Shown: positions 36,601 to 48,600 of the stretch, in pieces
Position numbering within the stretch: position 1 is the stretch's first letter
How the letters are laid out: each line of letters begins with the position of its first letter
Origin: Aurelia coerulea
Taxonomy: Eukaryota > Cnidaria > Scyphozoa > Semaeostomeae > Ulmaridae
Direction: 5' to 3'
Assembly: GCA_039566865.1 (NCBI GenBank)
Contig: CM076961.1
Location: 193,501 to 257,500, forward strand
Length of the DNA: 64,000 nucleotides
Translations under genes and position numbers: made by a program
The notes under the pieces: generated by a model
The model's database searches: none
The model's input: the letters and a program-made list of their open reading frames with translations, nothing else
What the model was told of the DNA's origin: nothing

Positions 36601-39600
36601 AAAATGGCCGGCTGTTTGCGTTCTGAAACGAGAACAATGTTTTAATCAGAATCCACATGCAAACGAGCAACATGTTCAGGAAAATCTTCAACTAAAATGG
36701 CCGGCTGTTTGCGTTCTGAAACGAGAACAATGTTTTAATCAGAATACACATGCAAACGAGCAACATGTTCAGGAAAATCCTCAACAAAAATGGCCGGCTG
36801 TTTGCGTTTTAAAACGAGAAAAATATTTAAAAGGTGTTTGTTATTGCCATTTAAATGCGAAATGACACTGAAGAATGATGGAGGATAGCAGTAAATGTAA
36901 AAAAAATACTCTACCGTGTGAGTCACAAAAATAAATCGAACGTTTGAAATTCGCACAACAAAGACTATGAAAATTGATTTCAAAAGTTGCATTGCAACTC
37001 TGTTGAGTGGACAAAAATTTATCTTGACTTTGAGAATTCGTTCTGAATTTACAATGCACAGTCTAAATTTCGAATTTCCGTAAAACTTTCTTCGATGGGC
37101 TTTGACTAAAATACCACATAAGTGAGTGGCTAAACTTCAAAATGGCTGTTTTTTGGCAACTGCAGAAACAAGCGTTTGGCTAAATCCCGATCTTAAAGGG
37201 AAATAACGCATCTAAACTCACGTGAAAAATCTTGAAAATTAAGCTGTAGCTTTTCCTGTACAATATTTCAAAGAGGAAATATACATTTCTGTTTTTTGCG
37301 TCCGTTTTTCTTCCAGTACCTATTTTTCATGTTGAAATATTGTAAAAATCTGATCTTTTTAACTGAACCAAAAACTGTTAAGCAAGCTGAATGTGAATTG
37401 AACGAACAGACTTAACAGAGAAACTGTAACTTGACTCAATAAAGCACAGTGATTGATTAGCAATTCAGCTGGTCAGTTTTCAGCAGTCAATCTGTCAGTT
37501 TCCTGAAACATTGAATCAATAATCTGCCAATCAATCAATTAATTAATCAATGACTTACCAACAGAACGCATGCTCAGTCTTGAGGCCAGCGGTCTCTCTT
37601 TTCCTTCTTCAACGTAAAATATAGATCGGCCATAAGAATTGAAAATGTCTTTCTTCCTACAAGAGAAGCGATTACCAAACACCATTAAATAAATAGATAA
37701 ATTAAACTAAATAGCCTTTACCAAACACCATTCACTCATGGTTTGCTTTTCACGTTGCTACAGTGTAACTAGAACTTATAATAATGCATTCAAAACTAAA
37801 ACCAATAGTTTTATGTTTCAAAGAAGTATAAAATGTATTAAAAATAAACGCTTGAGTGTTTGATGGCAGCTATTCAGTTAGCCTGTAAATATTGACGATC
37901 TCTACTTAACTCCTTGTTTACAATTACGGCACGTTGCATCCAAGACAAGTCGAAGAAAGTATGGCTGAGCTGACAAGAAAGGTTTGTTGTAAGTTTTCAA
38001 AACATATAAAACAAGACTTACTTGCAGTAAACAAGGGCTGAGACAATAACCGCAATAATGATCAGTAAAGACAAGACCGTTGCAACAATCAATCCAGTTT
38101 TCCCCTTTTTCGCAACTATTGGTGGACTTGTTCCAGCAACGGATCCCTCTACAGCTGAAAATAAATTAAAGACAAAATAAATAAGAGATAAGGTAAACAA
38201 ATATGACTGTCGGGTGAGTTAAAAATGTATCCTTTGCCTGTTTGAAAAAACCGCACAAGGAAATCTATACACCCAATTTTTAACGCTGCAATTACATTAT
38301 CTTACTGAGGCTTCAATTTAATTTTTGAAATCTTTCGCACAAAAATCAGTTTAAATTTGCATCGTTTGTTGTATTTGTCCTTTAGTGATGATTAATTCTT
38401 CTTCAAATCTTAGCCATCGGTCACGTGTATATTTTTTGCGATCAACTTTGAAGAGTAATTGTTTTTGAAGTAAATCATTTCCTAGTCTTGTTACATACGC
38501 AATATATTGAAGATGTTGCTTTTTACAGAAATTAGCAATGCTTGAGGTATTTGTTATCTTTAGTAGAAGGTCGTTGCTGAGCATGTAAGGCCAATCCAGA
38601 TCATCGGGTTTTGCTGTATCTGCCTCGGCTTCTTACATCTCAACAGTTTCTGCATCATTAAAAGGCAATGACTGAGCTTAAGAAAATACCAATTTACCAT
38701 TTTGAGTGTTGAAAAGTAGATCGAATGGAGCCAAACACTTAAGTTGATTTATTGTCATTTGTAAAGAATCAAGTCTATCCACTGAAAGTTAAAGTTTATA
38801 TAAAGCTTCCTCTCTCCAAAAATAAAGTTGAAATAAAAAGGACAGCACCACGATTTATCAAAAGAAAATAAAAAAATTCATACAAACCCGTGGTAAAATA
38901 TGTTTTTGTTTTTTCTCCATATAATGAAGAATTATCTCTTGTTCTTCTTACAGAAGCATGGACAGTTACCAAATACGTAGTGTTCGCTTTTAATGATTCG
39001 ATCTTCTTTTCCAACTGTTTCTCGTTGCAAGAATTAACAGTGATTTCAGTCGTGGCTCCAGTTAATAATGTTATGAAGTAACAATCAATTGGTATTTTTT
39101 TCGATAGTAGTGATGATGGTAATGATGATGACTGTGGGACCATCCATTTTATCGTCAAGGAAGTCTGTGTTTTCTTCACCAGTGTCACATTGAGCGGCTT
39201 TCCTGGAGCTAAATAGGTAAAAAGACTAACGGATAAACAAAACAAGATGAAATGAAGCGAACAAATTGGAGAGTCGTTAATTCTCTGTGATTAAAAGCTA
39301 AAGGAATAATGAGGTATGATCAGATCAAAACAGCGAGAGTATGGACTAGAATACTGCTTAGATAAGAAAATATTCTTTCTCAGTATTCCTGAAAGTACAT
39401 TTCAATGCAAGATAGAAAAAACAAATAAATAAACAAGTTATCTTTTCTTTGAATCTAGCCAATTATTGGCTTTGTTGTTATTGTCACGTGGTTTTGGAAT
39501 TTCTTTTGTTCTTCTGGTGTTAAATCGGCTTGTTTGTATTCTTCGCACGAACCAAACTGGTGAGTGTGCGATGAAAAGCGTTTTGGTTATTCAATGTTGT

Positions 39601-42600
39601 TCTTTATTGCAGCTATTAACTTATTTTCTTTCCTTTCTCGGTTTCAGGTTAATTCATGGTTTCCCTTGCATGGTTTTCTCCCGGGTTATAGGTTAATTCG
39701 CTTGATATTCTTTTACAGGAGTTAAAATTTCTTTCCACAGACTACAGCTTTTGATGTTGTGTTTGTGGGTTTATGAGTCCGTTATTTTCAAATTCTATAC
39801 CGCAGATTATTCGTTAAAAACAAGTTATTATTATCACAAGTCATTGATCATAAGTGGTTGATCATAAGTGATTGATCAAACCCTTTTACCTGATTCATCT
39901 GTTTTGATTTCTTTGATATCAGAATCAGTCGATCCCTCTGTATTGTAAGCAGATACTTTGATTTGATAAGTTGTTACAGCCAACAAATTAGCAAGTTTGT
40001 AATTTTTTGGGAAGGAGATTTCGCGGGCAAATCGTCGATTATTACGAGGCTGAGGAACATCGTTAGAATTCCAGTTTCCATTGTCTTTTATTTTGTAATG
40101 GACCTGCAAAATAATATGGTTGCTACGTAACATAATAATCCTTGCGATGATTAAGACACAGTTTACGCTGTCTGGCTCAACTATGACTCGGCCATTTTCA
40201 TTTTCATTTTAAATTATTTATACACGAAATCCCTTCAGCTCTAATACTACATAAAGAAAAGTTTTACAAAATTAATATCATATACATATGAAAAAGACTT
40301 AGAAGGACAAGTCCGGAGCCGGTACGACCGACGACAAAACACAAGACAAAACCGCCACGAATGACGCACGACACATTCCCCCACTGCCCGCCCTCTCCCC
40401 GCGAAATCACGCACCCAAATAAGCAACGCCCATCCGAACACGCAACCCGACAAGGAGAAGGCGAAAAGCAGCGGAAAAAAGCACCACACATCACCCACAG
40501 CAGCACCATCCCGCATCCCGCCATCAATCACACCAACCCCGGACCTGTCCTTTAAAATGGCATTGCTGATCTTCCAGGGAGTCGTGTTTTAATTGGCTTT
40601 CAGCTCATCAAGTGTGTTTTTAGTTGTTTTTGAATGGCACAAGGTAGGAAGCTCCCTAATACTTATAGGGATTTCATTCCAGACCTGAAGAGCTGAATAG
40701 GAAAATCCTTTTTTGGCATACTCCAGATTGTACCTCGGAATCTGAAGATCTCTACAGAATCGAGTGTTATAGCTTGAGTATTGGGATCTTCGTTGGAATT
40801 TGTTCGGCAACAAAAGTTGCGGCCTTATATCCAATTTTTAAAAACGCAGAATGGTTTATGTCAACTGATATTCGAGTTCCTCTTGACCTCAAAAACTTCC
40901 GCAAAAGGAATAGACCATCTCAGCGGAGGATTGATATGACCTTTATTGATAATGAAAGAAGTAACTGCCCTGTCTAACAAAGAAAACGAAAATCAATATA
41001 CAGTCTATTAGAGTTAAAAAATATTTCATGTTCAAATAGAACTTTCAAACCCGTTGGTTTTTCAAATAACACTTGATCAAATTCTTGCAAGTAGCCAGTG
41101 AGAAACTCATCTAGAAATATCTTATACTAGCAATATGCCATAATCAATTGAATCGGTCAATTTTATTTATAATTCATTATGGCATGGCATGGCATGGCGT
41201 TGCGTCAATATCAACTGTTTACGTCTTAAGATCAACTGAATTATCTATCAACTGAGCATAGGGCTCAAATCTTTCAAATTTTTAAAAAGGTCGGTGTAAA
41301 ATTCTATTGCAATTTTCTTTGAATTGGATGGCTTGAAAGGAACTTATGGTACTTTGCTGTAAATCTGCCGTGGAAATTTTTCGATAACTTGATTTTTTTC
41401 AAAATGGCGGTAATTTAATTATTTTTGAAAAATTCATAGAAAATTTTGAAAACATGTAAATCATCGTAACTCCTAAACTGTTAGAGGAATATTATGAAAC
41501 CTTTGAGAAAACCATAATTTATTAAGGTTTACAAGATGGTGGCAAGCAGAAATCTGTAGCTTTTCTAGTTTTGGATTTAGAAATTTGATGACGTCATAGC
41601 CTCAAATTTAATAAATGCCGCCATATTGAAACTAATCATGATGTCAATAAATTGCCAAGGCAGATTTACAGCAAAAAACCCCAAGTTCCTTCTAAGGCAT
41701 TTATTTCAAAGAAAACTGCAATGGAATTTTACACCGATCTTTTTAAAGATTTGAGCCCTATGCTTATCAACTGGAATATGTCTCATCAAATTTGGAATTG
41801 AATTGTGAAATACAAACGATATAAATACTTACCCTGTATGACACTGCCGGTCCATTCAAAAATTGTGGAGTATGCCATCGCACAATGACTGCGACTTGGG
41901 CATCATTCGTATTGCTAACCTCTACTTGACGAGGAGAACTAGGGGCTGAAAATGACAATTTGAAATTAAAAAACTTAAAGGGAATTTCTTTTTATATATA
42001 TATCAATCTAAAATTTTACAATAACAGAACATGGTTACAGGACGGTACCACAGGGAGAATGAGAATAAATTGCAACCCCGTGGCTTTAACATATAACATA
42101 AAACATTTACATGAAAATAATTAACTAGGCTACAGCATAAACTAAAGCTACGAAAAGAAATAAAATGATACAAATGTGGGGGGAGGAGACGAAAATTTCA
42201 CTGAAATGATTTAAGAAAATCTCTTTGATGATTCAATGAACTCTAGTGTTGCTTTAATGATTGTTTTATTTGACTCAAAAGGTAACCTTATATCACCATA
42301 CAAAATTATTGAAACTAGTTCCTCATTGGAAAGGTTCGACAAACCGTTTGAAAGCAAAATTGCCTGTACGCAGTTGAGGAGATTATTTCTCTGCAGATGA
42401 TGAGAGTGGCAGTGCAGCAAGAAATGTTCCGTATCCTCAACGCCGTCGTTTATGGGACACATTTGAAGGGAATTGACATGGTTAAAGCTGGCCCAGGCCA
42501 AGTTCAAAATACACCCCACTGTATTCTATAACTTAGAAAGGTCGTTTCATTGAGAAGCTAAAGAATCAAGTGGTGTGCGGTGTTTATTTAGCCTATTTAT

Positions 42601-45600
42601 AGCGGCCATTCGATTTTGCAATGGCATTTCCATTTACCGAGTTATTTAGAAATTTTATTCAAGTGCAAAAAGTATCTCTACCAAACACTTTTAATGAAAA
42701 ACTAAAAGGTTTACTCCTGTCCTTTCAATAATTATAGGGGATTTTTTCATAAACGAGTTCGCCAAGAACGGTGGCAGATTTAATGAGGTTTTTGCTTTAG
42801 AACTATGAAACGACTGCAATGTTTCTCTGATTAACCAAATAAATACAAAAACTCTATCTAGCCATCTCTATTAAGCACCTTTTCTGATTAGCCCTCCCTT
42901 CTAAGCCAAAACTTTAGATAAATTTCCCTCTCTGAATAGCCCCTCTCTTCTAAGTCAATATTCCAGATAAGCTTCCTTCTCTTTGAAGCTCCAACTTCTA
43001 TCAAAGGCTACAGGTTACCAAAGATCTTCCAGTTACTTAGCTAAACAAGTTTGCATGTTAATTTTGATATGGTTTGGGATAAAACTGTGTTGAATGTATG
43101 TACTTGACTCGTAAAATCGTGTGTTGATTCCGCAGAATATGGGGTAAAAGAATTAAAAAGCTATCATATATATCTTAGACATTTGATTGTGTGGATAAGC
43201 CAACCTCTCTAATAAGTTTCCATCTCTAATAAGCCCCCTTTGGAGTCTCTGAAATCAAATAAGCAGCTAGGGGTGTACGGTTTCCTTACCTTTCATATTT
43301 GTGCGTTCTTTTATGCTACTACTTGGATCACTGCACAGTATTTGCAATCCAGATTGCACACATGTGACAACATAGATTTCATACACGGTGTATGCATCCA
43401 ACTTTTTTATTGTGTAAAAATTGTCATGATTCTCCAATTGATACACATTCTTAGTAGAGCCATCCGAAGTCTTGAAATATGTTATATTTGTGTGAATGAT
43501 CTTTTGAGAATGGTTGCCATGTGTCCAGGTTATCCTTATAGAACTAAATGTTTTCGCTGTGGCGACTAACCTCAATGGTTTTGTAGGCTTGCCTGAAGTA
43601 TGAAAGAAAGAAATAAAAGTTTTGTCATCATCACTAAATATACCGGATGATGCAAATAAACTTCACAAGCTAGACCTCGCCTAGCTTCCAGAAAAGCGAA
43701 TATTGTGAACACAAACAATGTCTCAGCATGTAGCATGAAGGCTTAGCTATCACTTGAGATGTTGCTTGGTCAGCCTTAGCTATAAATACCGTTCGAAAGA
43801 CCAATTTCAAAAACATAGTACATCATTCATTTCTCAGACTTTCCCGTCCTTTACCATGTTTTGGAAGATGTTAAGAGAGCTGAAATCCAAACTTGCTTGG
43901 AAGCACGAAATTGGAATGAGGAGCATGAAATTGGAATGAGGAGCATGAAATTGGAATGAGGAGCATGAAATTGGAATGAAGAGCAGAGAAGAGTCACTTT
44001 GCAAAATGCAAACACTCCCCAGCCGACTTCAAATCCATCTTTATGCTAAGTTTTCACAAAATGTTGACTGGAAAAAAATGACAATCTTTTGACTCTAAAT
44101 TAGAAATATTGGATTCGAATTTTTCTCTCAATATGATTTTCATGGAAGGTAATCATTGCTAAAAGTGAGTATGCAGTACCTCAAAAAATAGCCAAGCCTT
44201 TCAGCCAAACGGCGAAACAAAACATTTGTCAACAGCTCTCGATTTTAGAGACTGGTCTGGTGTGGTCTTGTATGATCTGGCTGGTGACGTTGGTCTGGTC
44301 ATCCGGCAGTTTTATAAAAATGGTCGTGTCACCAAAAATCAAAACTAAAAATCTCAAAAAATACTAGTTTCTGAAATTCAATATTTGGATGCTTGCTGTT
44401 TATTTCTAAATAGATTCCTGGTCTCTTTTATTCCCTAAGGCTGTGGCATTTTGGAGGCCTTTAAATAGAAAGGCAGGTTACTCTAGGGCTTCTATCGATT
44501 TATCTCCCCCCCCCCAAGAAAAGTATGAAGCTACCAACCTCTTTCTTGAGTTCTAAATCGTTTTATCGTTTTGTGTCCACAAGCAAAAGGATTGCAAGCA
44601 TACAATTCAAAGTCGTAAAATGTCACTGGTTTAAGCGAATTTATAACCAAAGTGAAATTTGCACCATAATATGCTCGGCTTTCAAAAACTGAGCCGCAAT
44701 TTGTACATTTCAAAATCAAGTTTTCAATTTTATTTCCTCTTCCCAGATATGTTGGTTCTTGTCCGAACAGAGTCAGAGAATTTTCTGTGCGAATTTGGAG
44801 AGTAAGTGTTGGTTTTCCAGGCAAATGATTTTTTACAGTGACAGCAATGTCCTTCGCACTATTACCATACTTGTTTGTGGCTTTACAAGTGTATATCCCA
44901 CCATCACTCAAAGTAGCTGATGCTTTCTTAATAATATTGCTTGGTGTAGTGGTAATAGGTTTGTTTTTGAAAATCCATTGAATATTTGGTGCTGGTTTTC
45001 CATTTGCACTGCAGTTAAGTTGAAATGATACTCCGCCAAAGATGTTTACTGACTCAACATTGGTCTTGATGCTTGGTTTCGCTGTTCAAAAAAAATATAA
45101 TTAAAATTTCTTCACTTCAAGATTTGTCCAATAGTCATATTTCACCAAATCTTCTTCTAAATATAAGTTTCAAAATTCTTACTTTGAGCATACGTTCCAA
45201 ATCTTATTGGTGACAAATTCTACGACCCATTTTTGAGCTGATTGACTTGAATTAATCTTGAGTGACTTTGCTATAATTCTACAGCTAGACTTTTGTAAAA
45301 ACAATATTCTTTTTTAAGTTACAGCGCATTTTAAATTTCATCTCAACCGAGGATTCGACGTCGTCAAACGAGTAAATCAAAAGCTAGAGGAGTGAAAAAT
45401 GTGTGCTTGATACTTGAAGGTGTTGTGGCGCAGTGGTGTAATCCTCTGACATTGCAGCCAGAACAGTCAGGTGGACCGGGCTCGATCCCAGGTAGACCCC
45501 CATCACTTCAGCGTCATGACAAGGGGTCGCAGACTCGATTAGGCCTATTCTACTTCTGCGATCCCAGCGCTTGGCGCTAAAAACCGCAACTTCACCTTCA

Positions 45601-48600
45601 CCTTCACCATATTGCAGATATTCATAAACGATGGGTTTCTTGGAGTTTTGAAACACGTTCTAAAATGTGTTGACGTCAATGTTACTAGGCATGAATAATG
45701 GGAAAGTCTTTACATGATTTTAGGCAGATTTTGAAGGTTTCTTGAAATCTTTCTTGGTAAAATCCCTCATAATTTCGGAACAGGGTGGCTGATTTCAGTC
45801 AGGTAAATTTTAAAATGGATTTGAACATGCCTATCATAAAGTAATATATTTGCCAATATCATTGTCTTGATATCCAGGGGGTAGTGGCCTTTCAAACGGG
45901 GATTGGTTTTTATGGTCACCCGGCAGAAATTATCAAAGATAACAATATACAGAACTTACCGAACATATGTAAGAAATATTTATATCCAAAAACATCTTTT
46001 CCATCGTTCGTAATCACACAAGTGTATTTTCCCTCATCAATTAGAGATGTCTTTTTCAATTGAAAACTGATGCTTTCTTTAAATTTCAACAAAGCAAACT
46101 TCTCATTATCTAACTGGAAAGTTGAATTGATGCGTGTTGCTGTGACAATACTGACACCATTTCTGTGAAGTGAAACTTTCATCCCCTCAGTTGCTCCGGT
46201 TTTTGCAAGAGCACAATCAAATTCAACTTCAGCTGGTGCTAGTCTTGTATAATTTCTCATGGCTGAAAAAGAATGAAAAACATCCTACAAATTAGTCTTA
46301 TTTCAGAGCAATAAGAGTTGGAAAAGCAAAGCTACACTGTCATGCTCACAGGCTACAGAGAAAAATGTGAGCAAATAAAACAGCCTGAAATGGAAATAAT
46401 TTTACAACGAGGAGTTAGGGGGTGGGCCAAAAATTCAACTCTTTGAAAATTCATTTTGCAGAGAATACTTAAGGTATTGGAATCAATGAAAGTTTGATTG
46501 AAAGACAAAATTCGAAAGAATATGTCATTTTCGTTCTATTGTTCTGAAAATTGGAAATATAAATTAAGATTTCTTTAGTTTACAGAAAATCAGTAACATC
46601 GAGATTCCTGAAAAGCGGCCTGAAACCTTTTATCACAATTGTGAAAATCTCATCGCTCAAACACATTTCGTTCCTCTTAAGTGTTAAGAATTAAAATTTT
46701 TATCAAAGCAATAGCTTATATTATTTGATATGTACTTTTCAAAAATCATTTTTGAAGCCTCGAGGAAAATGAAAAGTATTTTAATGTTTCTATAAGTGTG
46801 AGGAGATTTTTAATCCTGTTTCATGTATTTCGAAGTAACAAATTATCATGAGTCAAATTTTACCTTCATTTAAATTTCATAATGTTTAGAAGAAAATGAA
46901 AAATTACAAAAAACTACTTGCGACTTTCAGCTATCAATCAAACATTGATGCATTCCAGTGTGTCAATTATTCTCGACATTACGTGTTTAACCATATTTAT
47001 CAATTGAAATTGGTTGTTAAATTCATATCAAAATATTCACCTCTTTCTTTAGTTTCAAATTCTACAATTGTCTTGCTTCCACATACAAATTGGTTGCAAG
47101 CAGTCAACTCAAATTTGTATACTGTCAAAGATGATAGTCCAGATATCTCCCTCTCAAAATTTGAACCAGGAAATTTTTGGTCACCAAACACTGACCCACA
47201 GTTCAAACATTCCAAAGTCAAATTCTTTGTTTGATTTCCTCTTCCCAAATATGTTGGTTCTTCTCCGAACAAAGTGAGAGAGTTTTCTGTGCGACTTTGG
47301 AGAGTAAGTGTTGGTTTTCCAGGGAACTGATTTTTTACAGTCACAGCAATTTCCTTTGTACTGTTACCATACTTGTTTGTGGCTTTACAAGTGTATATCC
47401 CACCATCACTCAAAGTAGCTGATGCTTTCTTAATAATATTGCTTGGTGTAGTAGTAATAGGTTTGTTTTTGAAAATCCATTGAATATTTGGTGCTGGTTT
47501 TCCATTTGCACTGCAGTTAAGTTGGAATGATACTCCGCCAAAGATGTTTACTGACTCAACATTGGTCTTGATGCTTGGTTTCGCTGTTTAAAAGAAATAT
47601 ATTTTTTCATTGATTAAGAGAAAAATTTCTTCATTTCAAGATTTTTCCAAGAGTTCCATTCCACCAAATTTTCTTCTGAATATAAGTTTCAAAATTCTTA
47701 CTTTGAGCGTACGTTCCGAATCTTTAAAAACATTGGTGACAAATTCTAGGACCCATTTCTTTGAGCTGAATGACTTGAATGAATCTTGAGTGACTTTGCT
47801 ATAATTCTACCGTTAGACTTTTGTAAAAACAATAATCTTTGAAATTACAGCGCATTTCTAATTTCATTTTAGCCGAGGATGTGACGTCGTCAAACGTCTA
47901 AATGGTAAACCAAAGGAATGAAAAATGTGTGCCTCATACCATATTGCAGATGTTCATAAATGATGGTTTTCTTGGAGTTTTGAAACACGTTTTAAAATGT
48001 GTAAATGTCAATGTTGTTAGGCATGAATACTGGGAAAATCTTCCATGATTTTAGGCAGATTTTGAAGGTTTCTTGAAATCTTTCTCAGTAAAATCCCTCA
48101 TAATTTCGGAACAGGGTGGCTGATTTCAGTCAGGTAAATTTTAAAATGGATTTTAACATGTCCATCATAAAGTAATATATTTGCCAATATCATTGTCTCG
48201 ATATCCAAGGGGTAGGGGCCTTTCAAATGGGGATTAGGTTTATATGGTCACCCGGCAGAAATTATCAAAGATAACAATATACAGTACTCACCGAACATAT
48301 GTAAGAAATATTTATATCCAAAAACATCTTTTCCATTGTTCATAATCACACAAGTGTACTTTCCCTCATCAATTAGAGACGTTTCTCTCAATTCAAAGAT
48401 GATGCTGTCTTCAGATATCAACAAATCAAACCTCTTATTATCATACTGGAAAGTTGAATTGATGCGAGTTGCTGTGACAATACTGACACCATTTCTGTGA
48501 AGTGAAACTTTCATCCCCTCAGTTGCTCCGGCTTTTGCAAGAGCACAATCAAATTTAACTTTAGCTGGTGCTAGTCTTGTATAATTTTTCATGGCTGAAA

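Noticed and set aside
40247..40531. 94-codon minus-strand open frame of odd composition
   Set aside because: It is a by-product of the T-poor insert at 40304-40551 (few A on the minus strand means few stop codons); residues are low-complexity.
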